A stretch of 57,259 nt of DNA from Methanobacteriota archaeon (lineage in GTDB: Archaea > Thermoplasmatota > Poseidoniia > Poseidoniales > Thalassarchaeaceae), in NCBI GenBank assembly GCA_002725475.1, contig PBPH01000051.1, forward strand, positions 1 through 57,259, read 5' to 3'. The notes under the pieces were generated by a model. That model did no database searches. It was not told the DNA's origin and was given only the letters and a program-made list of their open reading frames with translations. A program made the translations under genes and the position numbers. Below, one piece after another: positions 1-10,100 of the stretch (position 1 is its first letter; every line of letters starts with the position of its first letter).

Positions 1-894
1 ACCTCGATCTTGGTTATGTGGCTCATCCGGTATTTCTATGATGCCAGCCCAATCATCTGAAACAAGCAACATTTCACCATCATTGAGTAGAACTCCTCTC
101 AAGAAATCTTTTCCAAGGAACTGTTCCGGAAGTTTGTATGTCCATGAGTGATTGGGAATATTCGGGTGGAAAGGATCAATTTTTTGAAGCAGAGTATCAA
201 TAATTTCCCAATCATATTCACTGGTAGAAAAACCCGCATTACAATGTACATCGTAAGTTGAAATGACGCTACCATCATTTTTATCCAATTTCACCCAACG
301 AGATTGATCACAAAATATGTAAGAATCAATATTATCAACAATCGTAATAGGGTGTGCAGAGAATGATTGATTTCCCATATCTAGAGGCCACGACCAAATT
401 TGATTTGCTTGTATGCCACTTTCAATTCCACTTGCCTCACTATATTTTATCAGGTGCGTCTGGTTATCAACAATGAAACCACTAGAATCCAAGTCTGTAA
501 AGTGGAAATCATGGTTGAAATGTTCTTCAGTTCTGAATTCTACAGTGGGTTGGGGGGTGTCAAGGGCGTAGGATGATAGTGGAATTAGGCAATAAGATAG
601 AGAAATCCATAGGATAATTAGGACCGCCCACTTGATTATCACCTGTAATCCACGTTTAGCAAGCCAAATTATCACACCAGTGAAAATTAGAATGAGAATA
701 AATTCTAATCCAATCAATCCAACTTTTGTTGTACCTGCCTCCCCAAAAGCCCTAGATTCTGGGCGATCCCAAAATGGTTGAATGTAAATAGCGAGCAATA
801 TTGTGCCAACAAACATGGCTGCCATACTCCCCATCGAACGCCATTGTCCGACCATCGCATCTTTGAGCAGAGCCATTCGACCTTCGCCGGTCAT
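1..894 (-). CDS. Partial membrane protein, probable presenilin-like (A22) intramembrane protease, N-terminal part
   Basis: An open frame runs from an ATG at 894 leftwards off the window, giving 298 codons without a stop. The N-terminal ~110 residues hold three hydrophobic segments: MGSMAAMFVGTILLAIY, then GLEFILILIFTGVIIWLA, then KWAVLIILWISLSYCLIPL. Between the first two is an RAFGEAG stretch. This spacing recalls the start of archaeal presenilin/SPP-type proteases (family A22). The catalytic YD and GxGD motifs would lie beyond the window, so the assignment is unproven. After the third segment comes a long polar region of about 190 residues, rich in Trp, Asp and beta-type sequence, perhaps an extracytoplasmic propeller-like insertion. 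The gene is divergent from folC, with a 66-bp shared promoter region. Confidence 0.55.
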   Translation of the reverse strand, partial: MTGEGRMALLKDAMVGQWRSMGSMAAMFVGTILLAIYIQPFWDRPESRAFGEAGTTKVGLIGLEFILILIFTGVIIWLAKRGLQVIIKWAVLIILWISLSYCLIPLSSYALDTPQPTVEFRTEEHFNHDFHFTDLDSSGFIVDNQTHLIKYSEASGIESGIQANQIWSWPLDMGNQSFSAHPITIVDNIDSYIFCDQSRWVKLDKNDGSVISTYDVHCNAGFSTSEYDWEIIDTLLQKIDPFHPNIPNHSWTYKLPEQFLGKDFLRGVLLNDGEMLLVSDDWAGIIEIPDEPHNQDRG

Positions 895-960
895 ACATGG
901 CGCGAGCCGTAAAACCCATTTGAAAGAGAGGGTCCCAAGAGACAGTTAGAGGGGCTATCA

Positions 961-2325
961 GTGAGCGAAATTAGAGATTGGCTTGAAGGATTACGGAGTT
1001 TGGGAATGCGCCCAGGCTTGGAAGTAACCTCAATTCTTCTTTCTAGATTGGGCATGCCTCATATGAAATTCCCTTGCATACATGTTGCAGGAAGTAACGG
1101 TAAAGGTTCCCTATGTGTAATTTTGTCAAATTCCTTTACCCTATCAGGAATTAGCTGTGGTTTATTCACTTCACCACATCTTTGTTTTGTTGAGGAAAGA
1201 GTTCGAATAGATGGAGTTCCAATTTCATCAGATGATTTTGATAAGGTGTTATTCAAAGTTAAAGAAGCTGCTGAAATGGAGCCAGTTACCCTACCTTCCT
1301 ACTATGAGGCAACATTTCTGGCAGCAATGGTCGCTTTTGCAGATGCTGGAATTGATAGAGCAGTCATTGAAACTGGCTTAGGGGGCAGATTGGATGCAAC
1401 TCGTTTATGTCTTGCAGATTGTTGTGTTTTGACTGAAATTGCTCTGGAGCACACTGATGTTCTGGGTGAAACTTTGGGAGAAATAGCAGCAGAAAAGGCA
1501 GCCATTGCACGCCCAACGGGTCTTTTCATTGCAAGATGGAACTACGATGCATCTGTAAGAAAGGCCATTGAAGATGCAGTACATAGACCCACACATGCTT
1601 GTTGGTGGAGGTATGATCGAGCAATGACTGTGCCATTTACTAAAGCCGATGAGAGTCATCGCCCAGTTCCTGATATCGAAGGATTCGATGGTTGGTCATC
1701 CTTTCAACAGGATGCTGCTAGATTAGCTGAAATAACGCTTAGATACTTTTCATCACCTTTGACAAATGTTGAACCTAAAGAAATGGTTTCTAGTGCAGTA
1801 ATGCATACCGTATGGCCTGGAAGAATGCAGTGGTTAGAATATGAAGGTGTGCCAATACTTCTTGATGCAGCACACAACCCATCTGGAATGGAGAAAGTCT
1901 GCGAACAATTGAGAGTTCAGATGGAAAATGACATTCATCCAACTCCTGGAATAATAATTATTGGTAGCACTCCACAAAATGATATTGTAGAATTTCTAAA
2001 TCCACTAATTGAATTAATCGTAGAAGGTGAGGTGGAACATATCATAGTTACAGAACCTCAAAAGGGACGTAGGGATGCAATACCTTCAGCAGAAATTGTG
2101 TTAGAATTACAAGCGCAGGGTGTCCTATCAAAAATTGAGCAACATCCATTACCAGAAGATGCACTCACTAGAGCCTTGGAGATTGCTAAAAGTGACCCAT
2201 CTCAACCCATATTGGCGTTTGGTAGTCTATATCTTGTAGGTAATTTACTTGAAGTGATGGGTTTGAATGATGTTGAGTCTATGACAGTCTTGCGCCCAGC
2301 CCCAGAAAAAAAATACTGGACTTGA
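961..2325 (+). CDS. folC: Folylpolyglutamate synthase / dihydrofolate synthase
   Basis: 454 residues, the usual length for FolC/Mur-ligase-type enzymes, which ligate glutamate to folate (or dihydropteroate) using ATP in the cytoplasm. Visible motifs are the P-loop HVAGSNGKGS (residues 41-50), the following TSPHL, ETGLGGRLDAT near residue 140, and WPGRMQW plus LLDAAHNPSGM near residue 300, the family's AHNP signature. The start is GTG at 961, with a purine-rich GAGGGG about eight bases upstream. Next comes a dCMP deaminase on the same strand after a 32-bp gap, linking folate and thymidylate metabolism. FolC and DHFS activities cannot be separated from sequence alone. Confidence 0.9.
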   Translation: MSEIRDWLEGLRSLGMRPGLEVTSILLSRLGMPHMKFPCIHVAGSNGKGSLCVILSNSFTLSGISCGLFTSPHLCFVEERVRIDGVPISSDDFDKVLFKVKEAAEMEPVTLPSYYEATFLAAMVAFADAGIDRAVIETGLGGRLDATRLCLADCCVLTEIALEHTDVLGETLGEIAAEKAAIARPTGLFIARWNYDASVRKAIEDAVHRPTHACWWRYDRAMTVPFTKADESHRPVPDIEGFDGWSSFQQDAARLAEITLRYFSSPLTNVEPKEMVSSAVMHTVWPGRMQWLEYEGVPILLDAAHNPSGMEKVCEQLRVQMENDIHPTPGIIIIGSTPQNDIVEFLNPLIELIVEGEVEHIIVTEPQKGRRDAIPSAEIVLELQAQGVLSKIEQHPLPEDALTRALEIAKSDPSQPILAFGSLYLVGNLLEVMGLNDVESMTVLRPAPEKKYWT

Positions 2326-2357
2326 CGACACCATGATATGTTAGCCCCGACACGCTA

Positions 2358-2861
2358 ATGATATTGGTGGTCACGGTGAAGGAGAAGCATCTAAGAATCC
2401 GCATTGAACAGTGCCTTGCTCTTGCCAAGGCTAGTAACTGCCCTAGAGCAAAATTTGGCTCATTATTAGTTGATCCTGAACGTAATGTAATTCTAATGGA
2501 TGGATACAATGGTGGCCCTAGGGGTGGCGGAGATTTGTGTGGCGGAGACGTTTGTTTGAGAGATTCTGAGCAAGTAATTTCTGGAACACGCGTTGAGGTG
2601 GGTTGCCATCATGCAGAAATGAACGTAATTTGTAATGCAGCTGCAAATGGGGTACCCACAAAAGGAGCATGGATGATTGTCACTGGCGAGCCATGTATGA
2701 TGTGCTCCAAGTTAATCCATCATTCAGGTGTGTCAAAAGTAATTGTTGTAGATGGTGGATTTGGTGGTGCAAATGGTGTAGACTACCTTGAATCTCATGG
2801 TGTGATGGTTCAAACAACTGAAGGGCCCAAAGATCCACGCGGTGATTTGAAGGAAGCATAG
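2358..2861 (+). CDS. Deoxycytidylate (dCMP) deaminase family, zinc-dependent
   Basis: 167 residues. The catalytic zinc site is clear: H85-A86-E87 (GCHHAEMN) and the later EPCMMC with C113 and C116. An insertion with GGDLCGGDVCLRD (residues 58-69) matches the additional metal-binding segment typical of ComEB/dCMP deaminases, so dCMP deaminase fits better than cytidine or tRNA deaminase. The enzyme makes dUMP, the substrate for thymidylate synthesis, which suits its position downstream of folC. The start is uncertain: ATG at 2358 is used, but the core homology begins around KEKHLRIRIEQ, so a slightly later start is possible. Confidence 0.85.
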   Translation: MILVVTVKEKHLRIRIEQCLALAKASNCPRAKFGSLLVDPERNVILMDGYNGGPRGGGDLCGGDVCLRDSEQVISGTRVEVGCHHAEMNVICNAAANGVPTKGAWMIVTGEPCMMCSKLIHHSGVSKVIVVDGGFGGANGVDYLESHGVMVQTTEGPKDPRGDLKEA

Positions 2862-2904
2862 TATGTCTTGATGAAAATATCGGAAAACAATTTGAGGCTT
2901 CGTA

Positions 2905-3381
2905 ATGGAATTACATGAATTACAAAACAAAGACATCCCATCCATTTGGCTAATTAATCAAGAAGGGCTACCGGGAACAGGGGAAATATCTGAAAAAGAA
3001 ATTGCAGATTTACTCTCCATATCTGAACTTGCACTAGGGGCTTATGAAGAAAATGAATTAGTTGGATTTGTTCTCTGCCTTCCACCTAAGAAAAGATATG
3101 GAAGTCTAAACTATGCTTGGTTCAATAAAAGGTACGAAGATTTCCTCTATGTTGACAGAATAGCCGTATCTGAAAATCACCGAAACTGTAAAATTGGAAC
3201 TAAATTATACAAAGAGGTAATCTCTCATGCTGAAAAAAATAACTGTCCTATTGCAGCTGAAGTTAGTTTGAAACCACCAAATCCTGACTCATTGAGATTT
3301 CATGAAAGAAATGGTTTCAATGAAATTGGGATACTTCATCACGAAAGTAAATCTGTGACTATGATGATGCGATTATCTTGA
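2905..3381 (+). CDS. GNAT-family N-acetyltransferase
   Basis: 158 residues, normal for a single GNAT domain that transfers acetyl from acetyl-CoA to an unknown amine. The acetyl-CoA-binding motif A region is VDRIAVSENHRNCKIGTKLY (near residues 76-95), with a beta bulge of the form IAV. It is followed by RFHERNGFNEIG near the C-terminus, the usual motif B ending. ATG at 2905 is preceded by GAGG eight bases upstream. It follows the dCMP deaminase by 43 bp on the same strand. The substrate cannot be deduced. Confidence 0.85.
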   Translation: MELHELQNKDIPSIWLINQEGLPGTGEISEKEIADLLSISELALGAYEENELVGFVLCLPPKKRYGSLNYAWFNKRYEDFLYVDRIAVSENHRNCKIGTKLYKEVISHAEKNNCPIAAEVSLKPPNPDSLRFHERNGFNEIGILHHESKSVTMMMRLS

Positions 3382-3439
3382 ATCAATTCAAAGATTAGAT
3401 ACTAAATCTCTAAGACCTTACTGAAAAAGATAGGGTCAA

Positions 3440-3985
3440 TCAAGAATGTTCTTCCATAAAAGCATCTAGTTGTTTGTATAAATCATTCACGTTGCCGTTA
3501 TTGTGAATTACCACATCAGCCATCTTCCCAGTTGCGATTAATGCTTGCCCACTTTCATCATGAGCTACAAGTTCTGATTCTTCTTGTAGAGTAAATTGCT
3601 CGAATGTCTCTGCATCACCAGTGCGGCCTCGCTCAACCAATCGTTCCCATCGGAGTTCCCTCGGCGCCCTGATTTCCAATAATATGAAATCTTCTCTTTT
3701 CCGAAGTGCCTCTACTTCTGCAGGAGTTCGAATACTATCCACTGCATGGTTAGTTCCTTCTTCAATTAAATCAAGCAACATTTCTGCTAGAACTCCTGGC
3801 CCCCCCATTGCTCTGAGTTTTCTACCTCCATCGATTAGGTTGTCTCTAGTAATTTCACGTTGGTTTGAGCGTAACCAGTGGCGAATAGAATCTGAACAGG
3901 AATTAACGCCAAACCCTTTCGACTCAAACCACTCGATTACTGTAGTCTTGCCTGAGGCATTTCTACCGGTTAATCCCACCAACAT
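3440..3985 (-). CDS. P-loop kinase, UPF0200 / dephospho-CoA-kinase-like family
   Basis: 181 residues from ATG at 3985; a TTG one codon upstream is possible. The Walker A motif is GLTGRNASGKTT at the N-terminus. Later come GGPGVLAEMLL, DSIRTPAEVEALRK and RWERLVERGRTGD, in the order seen in the archaeal UPF0200 group of nucleotide-kinase-like proteins. The family is related to adenylate and dephospho-CoA kinases and its true substrate is unclear. A genuine archaeal dephospho-CoA kinase domain is encoded at 55198-56214, which argues against this protein filling that role. It converges on the GNAT gene and lies just downstream of the Lhr gene on the same strand. Confidence 0.75.
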   Translation of the reverse strand: MLVGLTGRNASGKTTVIEWFESKGFGVNSCSDSIRHWLRSNQREITRDNLIDGGRKLRAMGGPGVLAEMLLDLIEEGTNHAVDSIRTPAEVEALRKREDFILLEIRAPRELRWERLVERGRTGDAETFEQFTLQEESELVAHDESGQALIATGKMADVVIHNNGNVNDLYKQLDAFMEEHS

Positions 3986-4031
3986 CAACTAAGGGAAGAG
4001 TAGTTGGTTCAAAGAAATGCCTATGGTAATT

Positions 4032-7000
4032 TTAACCCCAAAATCGCCTAGTTCTGGCATAATTTAGTTCTGCATCATGTATTAATCGCATCATTAATTC
4101 CCGTTCTCCTTTTGGTACCTTTCTCAAGATTCTGGTAGCAGTGTCTTCTCCTACCCCTCGAGCCATTAGACAAATGAGGGCTTCAATTCCTCTTTGTCGA
4201 ACAAGTTGGGCGTTACGCTCCATTCTTGATTGTACAGCATTATCTTCAGATGCTACCCATTCACTAAGACGATCTTCTAATCCTTCCCTCGCAACTGCTA
4301 ACATTGTACCACCACATTCACAGTGATGGTGCTTAATTCCATACATGGCTACACGTGTTCTCATACGGGAGTTACAAGCAAGGCAAATTAGAACAGCTCT
4401 TTCATTCATCAATCTTTCTTCTAACCTTAGTTTCACTTCGGCATCAGACCAATTAGGTAGTAACAAGTCACGCTCACTTTTTGGTGAAATTCCAAGCGCT
4501 CCGGATGCGGTTTGTTCAATTCTAACCGCCCCGGCTTGGATTGCTTCAAGTAGAGAGATAGTGCCATCAACATCCATTCTATCGTGGAACAATTTGTCCA
4601 ATGCTTCATCTAGAACTACGGTTCCACGATATCTATTGATAATTCCTTGCAAGTTTACCCTGCGAGGATCAATTCCTCGGTGTAATATCCCAAAGGTTTT
4701 GCATACCTGTACCAATCTTGCTCTCAGTTGCCTACCGTTTGGTATTGTCATCCACATTACGTCGCGCAAAGCTTCAGGTGGGGTTTCAGTGATCCACTTT
4801 ACTATTCCATCCGCTGTCAGAGCTGGAACTTGAAGGGTAATTCTGTATGGGTCAACTATTACTCGACCACTCTTTCCATCGATTGTAGATGCCATCGCCT
4901 GAAGAAAATGAGCCAAAGTAGAGTTCACTTTACTTCCATGGCAGCAATTTAGTACCAAAGCATCGCGTCTAGATTCAATAGTCAATAATCTTGCATCAGG
5001 AATTGAACCTGTAGCATCCAAGTGTTCTGCAACACTTTGGGAGAGGGCCCCCAGTGAATTCTGTGAAAGTGGATAATCTGAAACAGGTCTTTGTGTGGGT
5101 AATCTAGAAATCCAAGAGTTAACTTTTGGACCCCAATCCTCGAGTTTTTGTTCTTCAATTTTCCAACCATGTTCGTCAGCAATAGCCCTCCTTAAGTTCC
5201 CGACTTCTCTAGCAACTTCTGCGGGAACCGGTGGCAATTCACCGGCCCAAACTGGCGCTGAGCTCTGATCCGATACTGGGCTTACGAGAAGTTCGCTCTT
5301 CTCAGGATCCGCATCTACAATTTCCCAAGTCCTGCCAGCCATTACGAATCTTCGAGGCTTGCCATCTTCTTCGCCACCAGATGAATCAAGTGAAAGAACA
5401 AATGTTTCATCGACATTTCCTAGTGCTCTGCGAGTAACTGCATCTCTTACTGCATAGCGAGTTTCATCAGCGATCATACTTAGATGATTTAGCATGTAGT
5501 TTCTACTTCTTGAACCGGAACTAAACCAACCATTTTTTAGATTATTAGGAAGTGATGCACGTAGCGATTTAGACCATATTGAAATCTGTTTATCAGTTAC
5601 GTTTTCAAGTTCTTCAATCCTAGGTCTTTTGTCTGGTAAATCAGAACAATTCTGAGCGGCTTTTTCCCATAATATTGGGGGCCAAGTCAATGGGTCCGTG
5701 TCATGGGGGTTTTCTATAAGACGAACCAATCTTCTGTCATCAAGAATTCGTAAAATTTCTAGAACTTCATTGTCATCAATTTCGGTGAATAATGTTGCCC
5801 TACGAATTAGGGTTGAACCAGAATCTAGAGGAATAATTTTCTCAGAAATAGCTGTTAAAACCAATTGATTTGCTACAACTGAAAGAGGCTTTCTTCTCCA
5901 TTCAACCCCTTCCAATTCGTTTGCCATAGCTCGTCGGGCGATAACCGCGCCCTCTCCAATATCATCAGCCTCCCAACAGAGTATCATTCCACGAGATGTA
6001 CCTCCAAGAATATGTTCTGAACGCCCAACTCTTTGGAGCAATCTATCAACAGCGCGAGGAGATTGGATTTGGTGAACCTGCTTAATTGTACCAATATCAA
6101 TTCCTAATTCTAGGCTTGAGGTACAAACTAGCGCATGTAGGATGCCATCCTGTAATGCAGATTCCATTTCATGACGTGTTTCGGCAGCCAATGATCCGTG
6201 ATGAACGCCTATATTTAGATTAGAATCTAGTTTGGCTAATCTCTGAGATACTGTCTCTGCAGCATTCCTAGAATTAACAAAAATTAGACAGGGCGCACTT
6301 TCTCTTACTTTGCTAGATAGTTTGCGAAGTGCAGCCAAACCACGGGGCGATACATGTAATTCAAGTGAAAGCGCCCGATCTTCTCCTGTGGCTGGTTCTG
6401 TAACCACCTCTAGGTCTGTTGGCCTAGGTGCAGTCGCTACACACGCACTAGCAGTAGGCGAAAGTAATCGTGCCATTTCATCTGGATTACCAACTGTAGC
6501 AGATAGACCGATTCTCTGAACTCTGCGCCCACACAATTCATCAATCCTTTCTAATGCAATATTCAACTGAGCTCCTCGTTCTGATGCTGCAAGATCATGA
6601 ACTTCATCGATAACGACTGCCCTCAGGTTCCTCAAACCTTCTCTAAGCCTACTTCCAAACAGAAGTAATTGACATGTTTCAGGTGTTGTAATTAGTAAGT
6701 GAGGGGGTTTTCTTGCTTGTTTTGTCCTTTGTGATTGAGGGGTGTCCCCGTGACGAACATCTGCGTTAAGGCCAACTGCGCTACACAAGTCAGCAATCCT
6801 TCTGTCAATGTCTCTGTTCAGAGCCCTGAGGGGTGTAATGTAGAGAATGCACATAGGGTCCCAAGCTTCGGTCAAGGCATTTGATAGCAACGGCATTACC
6901 ACGGCTTCAGTTTTTCCGCTACCTGTTGGTGCGATAAGTAGCAGGTCTTCCCCAGCAAGAAGTTGCTTTTGAGAAGCAGATTGAATAGGCGTGGGGGTCC

Positions 7001-7061
7001 AACCTTTTTGTTCTGTCAAATTTTGAATTTGACTTGCTAATGCGCTGAAATCGGTTATCAC
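4032..7061 (-). CDS. Lhr-type superfamily 2 DNA helicase
   Basis: 1009 residues, a little long for archaeal Lhr. Motif I is APTGSGKT (residues 44-51), motif II DEVH (152-155) and motif III GLSATVGN. The second RecA domain has SSLELGIDIG and RLLQRVGRSEH (motifs V and VI). The ~500-residue C-terminal half includes the Lhr winged-helix and core region. It ends with a zinc-ribbon-like CLACNSRMRT followed by HHCECGG, then a helical tail. Lhr proteins unwind DNA and DNA:RNA hybrids during repair or recombination. The start is GTG at 7061, preceded by AGGGGTGG. No partner gene for DNA repair adjoins it. Confidence 0.9.
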   Translation of the reverse strand: MITDFSALASQIQNLTEQKGWTPTPIQSASQKQLLAGEDLLLIAPTGSGKTEAVVMPLLSNALTEAWDPMCILYITPLRALNRDIDRRIADLCSAVGLNADVRHGDTPQSQRTKQARKPPHLLITTPETCQLLLFGSRLREGLRNLRAVVIDEVHDLAASERGAQLNIALERIDELCGRRVQRIGLSATVGNPDEMARLLSPTASACVATAPRPTDLEVVTEPATGEDRALSLELHVSPRGLAALRKLSSKVRESAPCLIFVNSRNAAETVSQRLAKLDSNLNIGVHHGSLAAETRHEMESALQDGILHALVCTSSLELGIDIGTIKQVHQIQSPRAVDRLLQRVGRSEHILGGTSRGMILCWEADDIGEGAVIARRAMANELEGVEWRRKPLSVVANQLVLTAISEKIIPLDSGSTLIRRATLFTEIDDNEVLEILRILDDRRLVRLIENPHDTDPLTWPPILWEKAAQNCSDLPDKRPRIEELENVTDKQISIWSKSLRASLPNNLKNGWFSSGSRSRNYMLNHLSMIADETRYAVRDAVTRRALGNVDETFVLSLDSSGGEEDGKPRRFVMAGRTWEIVDADPEKSELLVSPVSDQSSAPVWAGELPPVPAEVAREVGNLRRAIADEHGWKIEEQKLEDWGPKVNSWISRLPTQRPVSDYPLSQNSLGALSQSVAEHLDATGSIPDARLLTIESRRDALVLNCCHGSKVNSTLAHFLQAMASTIDGKSGRVIVDPYRITLQVPALTADGIVKWITETPPEALRDVMWMTIPNGRQLRARLVQVCKTFGILHRGIDPRRVNLQGIINRYRGTVVLDEALDKLFHDRMDVDGTISLLEAIQAGAVRIEQTASGALGISPKSERDLLLPNWSDAEVKLRLEERLMNERAVLICLACNSRMRTRVAMYGIKHHHCECGGTMLAVAREGLEDRLSEWVASEDNAVQSRMERNAQLVRQRGIEALICLMARGVGEDTATRILRKVPKGERELMMRLIHDAELNYARTRRFWG

Positions 7062-7118
7062 TTTGCCACCCCTTACAGTGAGGTGGTGGGCTTGAGTGTG
7101 AAAAGGGCGCCGGCTAAA

Positions 7119-10100
7119 TCAATAGTCGTCATCATCATCGTATTCATCATCATCATCGTATTCGTCATCAAATAGGTGGTCATCTTCAAATAATTCTGAA
7201 CGTCCAGTGATTGCGCCTTTCATACTTACGAATGCAACGATTGGAAGAACAATCATTGCGATAATTATCCCTATCACTGCCAAGAGGTTCTGGCGAGCAT
7301 TTTCCACCCACCCCATGCCCCAAGCATATTCAACAGAAATACCAACACTTGCACTGTTGTCAGTTTCATCAACTTCTATAATTTGATTATCAGCGTCTAC
7401 GATGACAACAACTCTATCAACACCTTTCTCAGCTTTCCAAGTAGCACTGATTGGGATTGCTTCGTCAGCAATTCCATTGAGTTTTTGGGTTGCAAATGGT
7501 TCTTCAGAATCGCCTGAATAGAATGAGACAGAAAATTCCGTGAAGGTTTCACCTCCAAGATTGGCAACCCATGCAGTAATTTCAATTTCAGCGCCATTAG
7601 CTACAATTTCCTTATCTGCTGATATCTTATCAATAGTTAATTGAGCACCAAGAGCACCGAATCGAATCCATTGTAACTCATTGTCTCCATTCAGATCGAC
7701 AGGTTCCCTAACGGGGTCACTCTTTGAATTACCTTCTGGAGCTAAGGGGTTTCCTGCAGAATCCCACCCTTCAATCCAAAACCCAACTTCATAGTCTTGT
7801 AGTGGTGGATTCATTCCATCACCAATCAAATCAACAGTTCCAGTCCAATTGATTGCCTGCCCATCTTGTAACATTCCAAGTAGTGAGGAACCCGAGGAAA
7901 TTTGCCTCTGGTTTTCATCTCGAATTAACCAATGAACCCATTGTGGGCTTCCGGATAGGTCAGCATCTTCCCAACCAAGGAACATCACCGGCACCTCTTG
8001 CAATGCACTTGAATTTGAAATATCAATTACATCAATTGGTGCAAGTCTTTCTAGAACTCTTGGTGGAGCATGGTCTACATGAACCTGAAGTGTCGTTGAT
8101 ACGGCATCTCTAGTCATATCCTCACCACGACCAGGAATATTTCGAACCCCTGATAGGAATGTACGTGTTTCACTTGATGCTAACGTGGGAGCCGCACCTA
8201 GAGGAACTTCGATGCTGAAACCACCATCATCTGTTAAACTTCCATCTGACCAATATTGTACCCCATCAAAAACTTCTACAGTAATGCCCACATTCTTTGG
8301 TGCAGGGACATCACTACCTTCGTAAATCACCCTGCCGGACCATCTCAGGCGATCGCTTGGAACTACTCTACTACCGTCAGATACAGGTCCCATTCGAGGC
8401 TCCTGAACATCTTCAACAGTGTATGTTTCAGCATCAAGAACCAAATCATTTTCTACTCTGAAAGTATGTTCAGTAAAAATTATTCTACGTGGTTCCGGAC
8501 TTCCCAATTGAGAGAATTCCAATGCGACATCTGATAAATCTGCATCAGGCCAATCCCAAGAAAATTGGAATCCAAATGTGACCATTATCCAGGGTAGCCC
8601 CGTTTCATTGGTAATCACTTCCGCTCCACAATTGTAATCAGAGATATCATTACAAGCAGGGCTAATCACTAGATACTCGTCATCGGTCCAAAAGGTGTTA
8701 TTTACACCGCTAAAGGAAAGTCTTTGTTGGTCACGTTCAGGATCGGGACCTTCAAAATCAAATATTAATGAGATATCTGTAAAGTCGATGAGTCCATTTG
8801 CATCAACAAGTCCTAGGGTAAGATATTGTGTAGTTCCAGCAAAAGCCCTTTCCCCATCTTCATGGCCGGCCCAATGTAGGCCAGTAAATACTGAATCCAT
8901 ATCTTTGCGTGTGCGGTATGTTACTAGGTCGTAATCAAATCCGGGCCCATCAAATCGTAATAGGGAATTTCCTGCAACATCAGTTCCCGTGATGTAATAA
9001 GAAACACGAGCCATATTTGGATTACTCGAATCATCAATATAACCAAAGAAAAGTTTGTCAATATCATCAGTTGTATTAGTCATTGTTTGATTCAAATATT
9101 CTGCAGCATCGGCCAATCCATTTCGGTTAGAGTCGTGTTCAGCTTCAACCCAGTAATGCAGAGTTAATTCTTCAGGTGAGCCAACTTCGTCTTGAATCCT
9201 TATTCGGACCATTTGTTCATCCATTCCCGCTTCATATGCATTGTCTGCAGGGCTGGCATCAACTAATATTGGACTAGAAGCATCAACGCGGATAGTTCGC
9301 TGCCATGATGAATTTACAGGTAGAACCTTGAGCGGATCTCGTGGATTATCAATTTGAACTTCATAGAAGACACCATCAGGTCTGTCAATGGTATCAACCG
9401 CAACTGGAATGAAGAATTCACCATATTGATTGGAACGGTCCTTTGCCTGAAGGAAATCACCCTCTGTTGTTCGCTTAATCACTGCGACATCGAAGGTCGA
9501 ATCAAGAGGTGCGTCTTCAGTGCCATCATACCAAACAGCACCCTGAAAATGAATGACCTCGCCAGCTTTAATCCATTCATTGTTTTCAATATCATCATGG
9601 AGGGCAGCCCCCTCGTTGTCACGAACTTTCAACCAACCAAGCCCATACGATTGATTGACTCTAATCCCAGCAGGACCAGTAGAAAGGAAGAGTGGCGTAA
9701 TTCCTTGGTCATCAGTACAGGAAACTTTGAATCCAACATTATTTTGCTCAACAAAATGTGATGTTACTTTGAATGCCCATTGAATCTCCATAATTCCATT
9801 ACTATTGTTTGATGTAGTTAGAGATGCATCAGGAATAATCCAATCTTCAGGATCATTATCCAATACGGTACCATCACTATTCCACGTGAGGCTCGGAGCA
9901 TCATTTGATGGGGATGCGATGAAATCAAGGGTGGCGCTGGTTATTGAATTAGCATTCTCTCCTATCACATGTCTAGTGATTACTTTGTAGGAATCTATGG
10001 TTTCGTGCAATACCATATCCTCATCCCAACTGATGTTAAGGTTGACTGTTTGCATTGTGTATGTGATTTGGAAATTGTTAATGTCAAGCTTACCGGCATT

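Noticed and set aside
3440..3985. Dephospho-CoA kinase (CoaE) annotation
   Set aside because: UPF0200-like order fits better and an archaeal GTP-dependent kinase domain is present in the window.
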